Part shown: positions 34,319-43,841 of the stretch, piece after piece
How the letters are laid out: each line of letters begins with the position of its first letter
How positions within the stretch are numbered: position 1 is the stretch's first letter
NCBI GenBank assembly: GCA_039931555.1
Contig: JBDTRP010000141.1
Location: forward strand, 23,977 to 87,976
Length of the DNA: 64,000 nt
From: JAENVT01 sp039931555
Lineage (GTDB): Bacteria > Actinomycetota > Acidimicrobiia > Acidimicrobiales > Ilumatobacteraceae
Reading direction: 5' to 3'
The notes under the pieces: generated by a model
The model's input: only the letters and a program-made list of their open reading frames with translations
What the model was told of the DNA's origin: nothing
Database searches by the model: none
Made by a program: the position numbers and the translations under genes

Positions 34319-35308
34319 ATGGAAAAATTCACCACCAAGCGAATGTCGCTCTTCTCTGGGCGCACGCACCCTGCGCTCGCCGATGAGGTGGCGAAAGAGC
34401 TCGGTGTGGAGCTGGGTGATCCCAATCTCGTGCAGTTTGCAAACGGCGAGATCCGCCCCCGCTTCACCGAGAGCATCCGCGGCAGCGACGTGTTCATCAT
34501 GCAGACCCACTGCGGCATCGACGATCACAGCATCAACGACTCGATCATGGAACAGCTCATCATGATCGACACGGCATATCGAGCGTCGGCCAAGCGAATC
34601 ACTGCTGTCTGCCCATTCTTCGGATATGCCCGCCAGGACCACAAGGCCGAGGGGCGCGAACCAATCACTGCCAGGCTCGTAGCCGATTTGTTCAAAGCCG
34701 CCGGCGCCAAGCGGATGGTCTCGATCGACCTGCACAGCGGGCAGATCCAGGGCTTCTTCGAAGGTCCCGTCGATCATCTCACGGCCACCCCGGTGCTCGA
34801 GCACTACATTCGCCAGCACGCGATCGACCCGGTCATCGTCTCGCCCGATGCCGGGCGCATCAAGGTCGCGGCCCGCATGGCCGAGCACCTCGGCGACCTT
34901 GGTGCCGACCTGGCATTCATCTACAAACGCCGTCCGAAAGGCAGCGTGAACCAAGCCGAGGCAAAGGAAGTGATCGGCGATGTCGACGGGCGCTTGTGCA
35001 TCCTCACCGACGACATGATCGACAGCGGCGGCACCATCACCAGCGCCGCCGACATCCTCCTGCAGCGCGGCGCCACGGAGGTGTGGGCGATGGCCACCCA
35101 CGGTGTGCTCAGCGGGCCGGCAATCGACCGACTGAAGAACGCCCCGATCAGCCGAGTCGTGCTGACCAATACCTTGCCGTTGCCACCCGAGAAGCAGATC
35201 GACAAGATCGAGGTGTTGTCGATCGCCCCGCTGATCGCCGCTGCCCTCAACGCAGTGTTCGACGACACCAGCGTCAGTGAGATCTTCGGCGGCGAGAACC
35301 AGGGTTAA
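34319..35308 (+). CDS. prs: Ribose-phosphate pyrophosphokinase
   Basis: 329 residues, normal length. It makes PRPP from ribose-5-phosphate and ATP. Motifs: FANGEIRPRFTESIRGSDVF, VCPFFGYARQDHKAEGREPI, DLHSGQIQGFF and the PRPP loop LCILTDDMIDSGGTI. The ATG at 34319 is the first in frame after glmU. As in most actinobacteria it follows glmU and precedes rplY. Confidence 0.96.
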   Translation: MEKFTTKRMSLFSGRTHPALADEVAKELGVELGDPNLVQFANGEIRPRFTESIRGSDVFIMQTHCGIDDHSINDSIMEQLIMIDTAYRASAKRITAVCPFFGYARQDHKAEGREPITARLVADLFKAAGAKRMVSIDLHSGQIQGFFEGPVDHLTATPVLEHYIRQHAIDPVIVSPDAGRIKVAARMAEHLGDLGADLAFIYKRRPKGSVNQAEAKEVIGDVDGRLCILTDDMIDSGGTITSAADILLQRGATEVWAMATHGVLSGPAIDRLKNAPISRVVLTNTLPLPPEKQIDKIEVLSIAPLIAAALNAVFDDTSVSEIFGGENQG

Positions 35309-35327
35309 AAACCCAGTTCCCAGGCCG

Positions 35328-35356
35328 TTGGTCACGAGTACCCCCGGCGCTAGGCT
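35328..35356 (+). promoter_or_regulatory. Sigma70-type promoter for rplY-pth
   Basis: TTGGTC (35328-35333) and TAGGCT (35351-35356) are separated by exactly 17 bases. The start codon lies 70 bases downstream, leaving a leader of about 64 bases. The element is 20 bases after the prs stop. Confidence 0.5.
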
Positions 35357-35426
35357 TGCCAACCGTTCTAGAAACCTGAGTTCACTTGACCTCAGCGAAG
35401 CACCGAAGAATCTCTCGAGGCACGTC

Positions 35427-36089
35427 ATGTCGCAGACCACACTCACCGCCACCCCCCGTACCGGTTCAGGCACGCCCATGGCACGCCGTCTCCGCGCCGA
35501 GGGGCACATTCCCGGCGTGTTGTACGGCCGGGGGATGGAGCCGATCAGCGTGACTGTCGAGCGACGCGAGTTCCGGCTGGCCCTCAGCGGCCCCGCCGGC
35601 GCCAACACTGTGCTGGCCCTGCAGGTCGATGGCACCAGCTATCCCGCAGTGGTCAAAGAGATGCAGCGTCACCCGATCCGTCGCACCGTGAACCACATCG
35701 ACTTCCTGCAGGTCAACATGAACGAGGAGATCACGGTGCACATCGCCGTGCGCCTCGAGGGCGAATCGAAGGCCGTTGCCGCCGCCGGTGGCCTGGTCGA
35801 CCCGGCAGTCGACACGCTCGAAGTCAGTTGCACGCCGACGAACATGCCCAACGAGTTCGTCATCGACATCACTGACATGCAGCCCGACACCGTCATCCGC
35901 CTCAGCGACATCCCGATGCCGAACGGCGTCACCGCACTCGGCGATCCCGACATGCCGGTCGTCACCGTGCTGACCACTGCGGCCGAGGTCGAAGAGCCGG
36001 CAGCCGCTGATGCAGAGGGCGAAGGCGAAGACGGCGAAGCGACACCTGCCGACGGCGATGCCGCCGCCGCGGGTTCCAGCTCAGAATGA
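35427..36089 (+). CDS. rplY: 50S ribosomal protein bL25 (Ctc form)
   Basis: 220 residues, the long CTC form with an N-terminal 5S-rRNA-binding domain and a C-terminal beta domain. Markers are ARRLRAEGHIPGVLYGRG, RRTVNHIDFLQVN and the C-terminal VSCTPTNMPNEFVIDITDM. The acidic tail (EGEGEDGEATPADGD) is common in actinobacterial homologues. The ATG at 35427 was chosen because upstream frame sequence is not protein-like. It ends 11 bases before pth. Confidence 0.93.
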   Translation: MSQTTLTATPRTGSGTPMARRLRAEGHIPGVLYGRGMEPISVTVERREFRLALSGPAGANTVLALQVDGTSYPAVVKEMQRHPIRRTVNHIDFLQVNMNEEITVHIAVRLEGESKAVAAAGGLVDPAVDTLEVSCTPTNMPNEFVIDITDMQPDTVIRLSDIPMPNGVTALGDPDMPVVTVLTTAAEVEEPAAADAEGEGEDGEATPADGDAAAAGSSSE

Positions 36090-36100
36090 CCTGACCCGGC

Positions 36101-36679
36101 GTGATCGACGCGCTGATCGTCGGGTTGGGGAACCCGGGCAAGGAATACGCACGCACGCGCCACAACGTGGGCGCCGAGGCCGTGGCGCTCCTGGTCGAGC
36201 GAGCCGGCGAGAAGTTCAAGGCCGGGCGCAACAAGGCGCTCGTCGCCGACGCGCGCGTCGCCGGGCGTCGGGTGATCCTGGCCTTCCCCACGACGTACAT
36301 GAACGAGAGCGGGCAGGCAGTCGGGGCGCTGATGCGCCGTCACAAGGTGACGGACCCTGCCCAGCTGATCGTGGTGCACGACGAGCTCGATCTGCCTCCC
36401 GGCATCGTACGGGTCAAGGTCGGTGGCGGCCTCGCCGGCAACAACGGGCTGCGCAGCATCACCCAACATCTCAAGACGCAGGACTACGTCCGCGTGCGCA
36501 TCGGGATCGGCAAACCACCCTCGAAGGAGCGCGGCGCAGATCACGTGCTGTCGCGGCTGCCGAAGTCGGAGCGGGATCTGCTCGACATCGCCATCGTCAC
36601 TGCCGCCGACGCTGTCGAGGTGCTGCTGGCCGAAGGCCCCGACTCGGCAATGCAGCAGTTCAACGGGACCGCCTCCTAG
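36101..36679 (+). CDS. pth: Peptidyl-tRNA hydrolase
   Basis: 192 residues from a GTG at 36101. Pth frees tRNA from peptides dropped by ribosomes. Motifs: LIVGLGNPGKEYARTRHNVG with the catalytic His, FPTTYMNESGQAV, VVHDELDLPPG and GGGLAGNNGLRSI. These include the conserved Asn, His and Asp of the active site. Confidence 0.95.
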   Translation: MIDALIVGLGNPGKEYARTRHNVGAEAVALLVERAGEKFKAGRNKALVADARVAGRRVILAFPTTYMNESGQAVGALMRRHKVTDPAQLIVVHDELDLPPGIVRVKVGGGLAGNNGLRSITQHLKTQDYVRVRIGIGKPPSKERGADHVLSRLPKSERDLLDIAIVTAADAVEVLLAEGPDSAMQQFNGTAS

Positions 36680-36773
36680 AAACGGCCCCAGAACCCGCGC
36701 CCCCGGGCAAGTCGGGGCAGTGTCGGATGACGCACCGGGGCAGGTCGTGGGCACCGCTACCCTCAAAACCCTG

Positions 36774-39700
36774 ATGTCGCCTGCCTCGCTCGCACCGCTC
36801 GCACCCTTGGCCGAGTTGCCTCGGTTGCTGCGTGACGATGCCGGGCTGACGCAGGCCTTCGGCAATCCCGCGGCGCTGGTGGCCGTGCCCGAATCCGCAC
36901 GCGCCGTCACGGTGGCCGCGCTCGCTCAGCTCGGGGATCGTCATCCCCTGCTGGTCGCGACACCGACAGGAACCGATGCCGGTCAGCTGTACGACGACCT
37001 GTGCCAGTTCATGCCGACCGATTCCGTGGTGCTGTTCCCGGCATGGGAGACCCTGCCGTTCGAGCGCATCAGTCCCAGCGTGGAGACGATGGGCCGGCGC
37101 ATGGATGTTCTGTGGCGGTTGCGAAGCGGCGCGGCCTCGACGACGCAGCCACAGATCATCGTCGCCGGTGTGCGCGCGCTGCTGCAGCGGTTGAGCCCCG
37201 AGGCGATCAACGTCGAGCCGATCCGCATCCGGCCGAACGATGTCATCGACCCCGACGCGCTCCTCGAGACCCTGATCGGGTTCGGGTACCGCCGCGAAGA
37301 CCTGGTGGAGCATCGCGGCGAGGTCGCCCGACGAGGAGCAATCATCGACGTCTTCCCGTCGACCGCCGACGCACCGATCCGCATCGACCTGTGGGGTGAC
37401 GAGGTCGACCGGCTGACCGAGTTCACCGTCAACGATCAGCGCAGCACCGACGAACTCACCGAGGTGCGCATCTTCCCGGCCCGCGAACTGCTGCCCAGCG
37501 ACGCAGTGCGAGCCCGGGCCGCGGTGCTGGTCGCCGAGGAACCGTGGGGGCGCGAGCAGTGGGAGCGCCTGGCCGAGGGCACTGTCTTCGACGGGATGGA
37601 GAGCTGGCTGCCGTGGCTCGTCGAAGGCGACACGCTCATCACCGACTTGCTGCCGACCTCTGGCAAGGTCGCCTTGCTCGAACCGCGACGCATGCGCGAT
37701 CGAGCCAACGATCTGCTCGCCGAGGAGGACGACCTCGCCCGAACGCTCGCCTCCACATGGGCCCGCGACGCCGATCGCAAGTTTCCCCGACTGCACGCCG
37801 ACACTGATCGCCTGCTCGGCGCGGCACAGTCGATGTGGACGTTGAGCTCGACGCCCGAACATCCCGATGCTCCGATGGTGCAAGCCGCGGGATGGGGACC
37901 GGTCGTCGGCGATGGCGAGGGGTTGGCCAAGCGACTGAGCGAGATGATCGCCGACAAGTACCGCGTCGTGGTGGCCGCCGACGGCATCGGCAGCGCAGCG
38001 CGGCTTGCCGAACTCCTGCGCGATCGCGGCCTCGACTTCACGATTGCCACGCCGTCCACCGACATCACCAAGCCAGGCGGCTACGTGGTGACCGCTCCCC
38101 TGCACCGCGGTTGCTCGTTGGGCGAAGCCAAGCTGGCGATCCTGGCCGAGGGCGATCTCACCGGCCGGCGACGCACCCACCGCCAGCCGCGGCCTCGCAA
38201 GCGCCAAGGCACCGGTTTTTTCGAGGACCTCAAGCCGGGCAACTACGTGGTGCACTACCAGCACGGCGTCGGGCACTACGAGGGCATGGTCAAGCGGACG
38301 ATCGGCGGGATCGAGCGTGACTACTTGCTGCTCGGATACAAGGGCGGCGACAAGTTGTACGTGCCCAGTGACCAGATCGACTCGTTGCGCCAGTACGTCG
38401 GCGGCGAAGCTCCCACGCTGCATCGCCTCGGTGGCGCCGACTTCGCCAAGGCCAAGTCGCGCGTACGCAGCGCGGTACGCGAGATCGCTCAGGAACTTGT
38501 GGTGCTCTACCAGAAGCGCATCAACGCCGTCGGGCACGCGTTTGCCAGCGACTCGCCGTGGCAGTCGGAGATGGAGGACGGCTTCCCGTTCGTCGAGACG
38601 CCCGATCAACGCACGGCGATCGACGATGTCAAGGTCGACATGGAACGGCCGTACCCGATGGATCGACTGCTGTGCGGTGACGTCGGCTTCGGCAAGACCG
38701 AGGTTGCAATTCGGGCCGCGTTCAAGGCCATCCAGGACAGCAAGCAGGTTGCGGTGCTGGCGCCGACGACCTTGCTCGTGACCCAACACGGCAACACCTT
38801 CGCCGATCGTTTCGCCGGCTATCCGATCCGCGTCGAGACCCTCAGCCGCTTCCTCACGAACAAGGAGGCCAAGCGCGTGATCGACGGCCTGGCCAGTGGT
38901 GAGGTCGACTGCGTGATCGGCACCCACCGCCTGCTGCAGGAGGGCGTCGCCTTCAAGGACCTCGGCCTGCTGATCGTCGATGAGGAGCAGCGGTTCGGCG
39001 TGCAGGCCAAGGAGGCAATGAAGAAGCTCAAGGTCAACGTCGACGTGCTGACGCTGAGCGCCACGCCCATCCCACGCACGTTGGAGATGAGCCTTGTCGG
39101 CATCCGCGACCTGTCGCTGCTGCAGACACCGCCGGCCGATCGCCAACCGATCCTGACGTTCGTCGGCGAGTACGACGAGCGTGTTGCCGTCGAGGCGTTG
39201 CGCCGCGAACTCCTGCGCGAAGGCCAGGTCTTCTGGGTCCACAACCGGGTCAAGACCATCTCGCAGCGCGCGGAACGCTTGCGCGAGCTCGTGCCCGAAG
39301 CCCGGATCGCCGTCGCGCACGGGCAGATGGACGAGGGCTCGCTCGAACAGATCGTCGTCGATTTCTGGGAGGGTCGCTACGACGTGTTGGTGTGCACCAC
39401 CATCATCGAGAGCGGCATCGACATGCCCACCGTCAACACGCTGGTCGTCGAACGCGCCGACCTCCTCGGCCTGGGACAGATGCACCAGTTGCGCGGGCGT
39501 GTCGGGCGCAGCGGATCGAGGGCGTACGCGTACCTCTTCCACCCTCGCGACGTGCGGCTGACCGAAGAGGCGTACGAGCGGCTGCGCACCATCGGCGAGA
39601 CGACTGATCTGGGCAGCGGTTTCAAGATCGCCATGCGCGACCTCGAGATCCGAGGCGCGGGGAACCTGCTCGGCGAATCGCAGAGCGGCCACATCGCCGC

Positions 39701-40202
39701 CGTGGGGTACGACTTGTACTGCCAGATGGTGACCGAGGCCGTCGGTGAGATGAAGGGCGAGCCCCAGAAGGAGCCGAGCGAGCTCAAGCTCGACGTGCCG
39801 ACCGACGCGTACCTCCCCGTCGACTACGTCGGCAAGGAAGAGTCGCGGCTCGAGGCGTACCGCCGCCTGGCTGCGGTGACGACGGCGGCCGAGGTCGACG
39901 ACATCCGCAGCGAGTGGGAGGACCGATACGGCCCCGTTCCTGCGCCCGCCGACGCGTTGTTGAACGTCGGCTACCTCCGGGCCGAGTGTCACCGGCTGGG
40001 TCTGCGCGACGTCTCGATCGCCGCGAACCAGGCGCGCCTCGCCCCGATGACCCTGAAGACCAGCGCCGAGATGCGCCTGCAACGGCTGGCCCGCGACGCG
40101 ATCATCAAGCACGACTCGCAACAGATCGTGATCCCAATCAAGCGCGGCGCCGAGCCGGCCGAGTTCCTCGTCGCACTGCTGCGAGAGTTGGTCCCGGCAT
40201 GA
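36774..40202 (+). CDS. mfd: Transcription-repair coupling factor
   Basis: 1142 residues. Mfd removes stalled RNA polymerase and recruits UvrA. The UvrB-like N-terminus includes LLVATPTGTDAGQLYDDL and FPAWETLPFERISPSVET. The RNA-polymerase-interacting domain starts LKPGNYVVHYQHGVGHYEG. Translocase motifs are Walker A GDVGFGKTEVA, motif II VDEEQRFGV, and RGRVGRSGSRAYAYLF; GFKIAMRDLEIRGAGNLLG closes the RecG-like part. A TACCCT lies 10 bases before the ATG at 36774, with no Shine-Dalgarno. A 1285-codon open frame on the opposite strand is a composition artefact. Confidence 0.96.
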   Translation: MSPASLAPLAPLAELPRLLRDDAGLTQAFGNPAALVAVPESARAVTVAALAQLGDRHPLLVATPTGTDAGQLYDDLCQFMPTDSVVLFPAWETLPFERISPSVETMGRRMDVLWRLRSGAASTTQPQIIVAGVRALLQRLSPEAINVEPIRIRPNDVIDPDALLETLIGFGYRREDLVEHRGEVARRGAIIDVFPSTADAPIRIDLWGDEVDRLTEFTVNDQRSTDELTEVRIFPARELLPSDAVRARAAVLVAEEPWGREQWERLAEGTVFDGMESWLPWLVEGDTLITDLLPTSGKVALLEPRRMRDRANDLLAEEDDLARTLASTWARDADRKFPRLHADTDRLLGAAQSMWTLSSTPEHPDAPMVQAAGWGPVVGDGEGLAKRLSEMIADKYRVVVAADGIGSAARLAELLRDRGLDFTIATPSTDITKPGGYVVTAPLHRGCSLGEAKLAILAEGDLTGRRRTHRQPRPRKRQGTGFFEDLKPGNYVVHYQHGVGHYEGMVKRTIGGIERDYLLLGYKGGDKLYVPSDQIDSLRQYVGGEAPTLHRLGGADFAKAKSRVRSAVREIAQELVVLYQKRINAVGHAFASDSPWQSEMEDGFPFVETPDQRTAIDDVKVDMERPYPMDRLLCGDVGFGKTEVAIRAAFKAIQDSKQVAVLAPTTLLVTQHGNTFADRFAGYPIRVETLSRFLTNKEAKRVIDGLASGEVDCVIGTHRLLQEGVAFKDLGLLIVDEEQRFGVQAKEAMKKLKVNVDVLTLSATPIPRTLEMSLVGIRDLSLLQTPPADRQPILTFVGEYDERVAVEALRRELLREGQVFWVHNRVKTISQRAERLRELVPEARIAVAHGQMDEGSLEQIVVDFWEGRYDVLVCTTIIESGIDMPTVNTLVVERADLLGLGQMHQLRGRVGRSGSRAYAYLFHPRDVRLTEEAYERLRTIGETTDLGSGFKIAMRDLEIRGAGNLLGESQSGHIAAVGYDLYCQMVTEAVGEMKGEPQKEPSELKLDVPTDAYLPVDYVGKEESRLEAYRRLAAVTTAAEVDDIRSEWEDRYGPVPAPADALLNVGYLRAECHRLGLRDVSIAANQARLAPMTLKTSAEMRLQRLARDAIIKHDSQQIVIPIKRGAEPAEFLVALLRELVPA

Positions 40203-40212
40203 GAGCGTTCCC

Positions 40213-41574
40213 ATGAGGCTGCAGATCGCCAAACCGGGCGGGCACTCCGCGCTGGTCAACTGGCCGTTCGCCGAGCGACTCGACGAGTGGACGATCCCCG
40301 GCCTGCACGAGGTCGTCGGGCTGCACCGCCACGTCGTGCGACTGGTCGAGAGCGGCGACACGACGTACATCGTCAAGGAACTGCCCGACCACCTGGCCCA
40401 GCGCGAGTGGCGCCTGTTGCGCGAGCTCGGCGACGCCGGGCTGCCCACGGCCGAGGTGGTCGGGGTGGTCATCGAGCGTGACGGTGGAATGGACGGCCTT
40501 TTGATCACCCGCAACATCGACTACTCCTTGCCCTATCGCGTCCTGCTGTCGGGCCGGGGCATGCACATCCCGTATCTCGGCGAGCGGCTGCTCGATGCGT
40601 TGGCCGGCCTGCTGGTCAGGCTGCACCTCGGCGGCTTCTACTGGGGCGACTGCTCGCTGTCGAACACCCTGTTCCGCCGCGACGCCGGGGCGCTCAGCGC
40701 GTACATCATCGATGTCGAGACCGGCGAGCACCACCCGTCGCTGTCGGATGGGCAACGCCGTCACGACCTGACGATCGCGATCGAGAACGTGGCCGGCGAT
40801 CTCGAAGATCTGCTGGCCGGCGGTCTGCTGGCCGATGGGATCGACCCGATCTCCACTGCGTTGGCGATCGAGGTGACCTACGAGCGGCTGTGGGCCGAGT
40901 TGACCGGCACCGACGAGTTCGCCGCCAACGAGACCTTCCGGATCGACCACCGGCTGCAGCGCTTGCACGAACTCGGCTTCGACGCTGCCGAGCTGGAGTT
41001 GTACACCACGTCCGATGGTTCGAAGCTGCGCCTGATCCCGCGCGTGGTCGAGCACGGGTTCCACGGCCAACGCCTGAAGACGTTGACCGGTCTGGACACC
41101 GGTGAGAACCAGGCCCGCCGCCTGCTGAATGACATCAGCGGGTATCGCGCCCTGCTCGAACGTCAAGCACTGAGGAAGATCCCCGAGACCGTGGCCGCGG
41201 CCCGGTGGCTCGAGGAGCGCTTCGAACCGACCATCGACGGCGTGCCACCCGACCTGGTCGGCAAGCTCGAACCCGCCGAGCTCTACCACCAGGTATTGGA
41301 ACACCTCTGGTTCCTCTCAGAGGCCGCCGGCCACGATGTCGGCCTCGGCGAGGCCGTGACCTCGTACGTCACCGATGTGCTGACGCCGCTGCCGAGCGAG
41401 CAGGAGGTCGTCAACCGCGCGTGGGACGACGATGAATGGACCATCGACGACTGGGCCGCCGGGGGCTGGGTCACCGAGGAGATCCCGGTGACCGGAGCCA
41501 GCAGACCGCCGTCCGTCGAGATCAGCAGTCGGCACGAGAGCAAGCAAGGCGGCCCGTCAGGAACCGGTGAGTAG
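40213..41574 (+). CDS. DUF4032 family protein with a kinase-like fold
   Basis: 453 residues. The N-terminal part is like lipopolysaccharide kinases: YIVKELPDHLAQREWRLLRE (Lys-Glu pair), FYWGDCSLSNTLF as the catalytic loop, and AYIIDVETGEHH as the metal aspartate. The rest (LKTLTGLDTGENQARRLLND and on) is the DUF4032 part known in actinobacteria. Substrate unknown. It starts 11 bases after mfd and ends 10 bases before the lipoprotein gene, so it belongs to the mfd-mazG run. Confidence 0.8.
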   Translation: MRLQIAKPGGHSALVNWPFAERLDEWTIPGLHEVVGLHRHVVRLVESGDTTYIVKELPDHLAQREWRLLRELGDAGLPTAEVVGVVIERDGGMDGLLITRNIDYSLPYRVLLSGRGMHIPYLGERLLDALAGLLVRLHLGGFYWGDCSLSNTLFRRDAGALSAYIIDVETGEHHPSLSDGQRRHDLTIAIENVAGDLEDLLAGGLLADGIDPISTALAIEVTYERLWAELTGTDEFAANETFRIDHRLQRLHELGFDAAELELYTTSDGSKLRLIPRVVEHGFHGQRLKTLTGLDTGENQARRLLNDISGYRALLERQALRKIPETVAAARWLEERFEPTIDGVPPDLVGKLEPAELYHQVLEHLWFLSEAAGHDVGLGEAVTSYVTDVLTPLPSEQEVVNRAWDDDEWTIDDWAAGGWVTEEIPVTGASRPPSVEISSRHESKQGGPSGTGE

Positions 41575-41583
41575 AGTCGTGAC

Positions 41584-42387
41584 GTGAATCGACGCCGTTC
41601 GACCGCCATGGTCTTCGCCTCTGCACTGGTCGCGCTCACCTCGCTGACCGCTTGCTCGACCTTCAATCGCAACGACATGGCCGCCGAGGTGGGCGACCGC
41701 AGCGTGAGCCCCAAAGAGGTCGAGGCGCTCGCCGCCACGGGTGGCACCGCAGCCGCGGGTGACGCCCTCCGCCAGGAGCTGACGACATGGATCCGCGTGG
41801 CCGTGCTGGAGACGTCGTCGGGCACCGCCCAGCCGGCGACACCGTCGACGACCGGCGATCTCGACGCCCGGTTGACCAAGGCAATCGCGGCGATCGGCCG
41901 CGACAGCGCCCGCGCCGCGTATGAGGCCGGTACCGGGGGGAGCCCGCTGATCTGTCTCGCAGCCATCACCGTGGCATCGATCGACGACGCCAACACCGTG
42001 CTCACGGCACTGCAGTCGGGCACCTCGTTCGCCGATGCGGCTCAACAGTTCTCGACCGATGCGACCATCCAGGCAGCGGGTGGAGTGGTGAAGGATACGA
42101 ACGGCAACGAATGCCTGGATCCCACGACGGTCAACCCGGCCGTCACCGCAGCGTTGAAGGACACACCGGTCGGGCAGCCGATCGCGGCCGACCTCGCCAC
42201 GTTCTCCGCCGTCTTGATGCTGCGGCCGTTCGACGAGCTGCTCCCCGAGTCGCAAACCTCGATTGCCAGCGCGAGCGTGACCCAGGAACAGCTGAACGCC
42301 ATCGTCGACGCGGCCGACATCTACATCGACCCGCGCTACGGACGTTGGGATCCAGCCAGCAGTTCGGTCGTCACGCTCAGCTCGTGA
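41584..42387 (+). CDS. SurA/parvulin-like lipoprotein
   Basis: 267 residues from a GTG at 41584; TAGAGT lies 6 bases upstream. A lipoprotein signal ends at LTSLTAC (Cys24). The remainder has the order of SurA-N plus a parvulin-like domain: AAEVGDRSVSPKEVEAL, then FADAAQQFSTDATIQAAGG, which is the usual parvulin ending pattern. It may be a folding factor for exported proteins. In actinobacteria such a gene commonly precedes mazG. The stop overlaps mazG by 4 bases (GTGA). Confidence 0.75.
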   Translation: MNRRRSTAMVFASALVALTSLTACSTFNRNDMAAEVGDRSVSPKEVEALAATGGTAAAGDALRQELTTWIRVAVLETSSGTAQPATPSTTGDLDARLTKAIAAIGRDSARAAYEAGTGGSPLICLAAITVASIDDANTVLTALQSGTSFADAAQQFSTDATIQAAGGVVKDTNGNECLDPTTVNPAVTAALKDTPVGQPIAADLATFSAVLMLRPFDELLPESQTSIASASVTQEQLNAIVDAADIYIDPRYGRWDPASSSVVTLSS

Positions 42388-43832
42388 CCAGCGGTCGGCC
42401 TCACGTCACGATCGTCGGGCTCGGCCCGGGCGGGCCGCAGTACGTCACCCAGCAGACGCTCGACGCGATCGCTTCGACGGTTCACCGGTACATCCGCACG
42501 ACGCGCCACCCCTCGGCGTCGCTGGTCGGCAAGGCGACTTCGTTCGACGATGTCTATGAATCGGCCGACACCTTCGCCGACGTGTACGCCGAGATCACCG
42601 AACGCCTCGTTGCCGCGGCGACGACCCATGGCCACATCCTCTATGCCGTGCCGGGCTCGCCGCTGGTGCTGGAGCGCAGCGTGCGTCACCTCGGCAGCGA
42701 CAGCCGAGTCGAGTGCACGATCCTGCCGGCGATGTCGTTCCTCGACGTCGCCTTCGCCCGCCTCGGTGTGGACCCGGTCGAGGCCGGCGTTCGGCTGATC
42801 GATGGCCACGAGTTCGCCACGGCAGCCGCGGGCGATCACGGACCGATGTTCGTCGCCCACACGCATGCCAACTGGGTGCTCAGCGACATCAAGCTTGCCG
42901 TCGAGGGTGCGACCGGTGACGAGCCGGTGGTGATCCTGCAACGGCTGGGCACGCCCGACGAGCAGATCGTGCACACGACGTGGGCGGAGCTCGACCGCAC
43001 CGTCGAGGCCGACCATCTCACGAGCATCTACATCCCCCGGCTCGACGCGCCGGTCGGCGCCGCACTGGTGGGTTTCCACCAACTGGCCCGCACGCTGCGC
43101 GAGCAGTGCCCGTGGGACAAGGAGCAGACCCATCAGTCGTTGATCAAGTACCTCCTCGAAGAGACCTATGAGGTCGTCGATGCGCTCGAGGCGCTCGACC
43201 CCGACGAGCCGTCGACCGACACCGCACTGATCGAGGAGTTGGGCGACCTGCTGTACCAGGTCGAGTTCCACGCCACCATCGCCGAGCAGCAGGGTCGGTT
43301 CACCATGGTCGATGTGGTCGAAGGAATCCACGACAAGCTGGTCCACCGCCACCCACACGTGTTCGGGTCGGTCACGGCCGACGACGCCGAGACGGTGGTT
43401 GCCAACTGGGACGCCATCAAGCACGCCGAGAAGAATCGCACGAGTGTGTTCGATGGAATCGCCACATCGCAGCCGTCGCTGAGCTACGCGTACCACGTGC
43501 AACGCAAGGCGGCGAAGGTCGGCTTCGACTGGCCCGACGTCGTCGGCGCGCTGCCCAAGATCGCCGAGGAGACGGCCGAGCTGCACGAGGCGTTGGCGAG
43601 CGGCGACCGCCGGCACATCGATGGCGAGCTCGGCGATCTGCTGTTTGCCGTCGTCAACGTCGCCCGGCATCTCGACATCGAGCCCGAGGCAGCGTTGCGG
43701 GTGGCCACGCACAAGTTCCGGCGTCGCTTCGAACAGGTCGAGCTGCGCGCCGCCGAACGCGGCATCGCCCTGGTCGACGCCGATCTGGCGACGCTCGACG
43801 CCCTGTGGGACGAGGTCAAGCTCAGCGAGTGA
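42384..43832 (+). CDS. mazG: MazG nucleotide pyrophosphohydrolase fused to a tetrapyrrole-methylase-like domain
   Basis: 482 residues. Residues 5-215 show a SAM/tetrapyrrole methylase fold (VTIVGLGPGGPQYVT; LYAVPGSPLVLERSV), as in Bacillus YabN. Residues 230-480 carry MazG: REQCPWDKEQTHQSLIKYLL, EEL-GDLLYQV with its metal glutamates, and a second half EIAEETAEL-like (IAEETAELHEAL) with GELGDLLFAVVN. MazG hydrolyses NTPs, including damaged ones and regulatory signals. The methylase half has no known role. Start GTG 42384. Confidence 0.9.
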   Translation: MTSGRPHVTIVGLGPGGPQYVTQQTLDAIASTVHRYIRTTRHPSASLVGKATSFDDVYESADTFADVYAEITERLVAAATTHGHILYAVPGSPLVLERSVRHLGSDSRVECTILPAMSFLDVAFARLGVDPVEAGVRLIDGHEFATAAAGDHGPMFVAHTHANWVLSDIKLAVEGATGDEPVVILQRLGTPDEQIVHTTWAELDRTVEADHLTSIYIPRLDAPVGAALVGFHQLARTLREQCPWDKEQTHQSLIKYLLEETYEVVDALEALDPDEPSTDTALIEELGDLLYQVEFHATIAEQQGRFTMVDVVEGIHDKLVHRHPHVFGSVTADDAETVVANWDAIKHAEKNRTSVFDGIATSQPSLSYAYHVQRKAAKVGFDWPDVVGALPKIAEETAELHEALASGDRRHIDGELGDLLFAVVNVARHLDIEPEAALRVATHKFRRRFEQVELRAAERGIALVDADLATLDALWDEVKLSE

Positions 43833-43841
43833 GCTACCAAA

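Noticed and set aside
36660..40517. A 1285-codon open frame opposite mfd
   Set aside because: It mirrors mfd codon by codon, has no domain-like sequence and follows from high third-position GC. The mfd motifs on the plus strand are unambiguous.
42336..43712. A 458-codon frame opposite mazG
   Set aside because: Antisense shadow of a well-identified gene.
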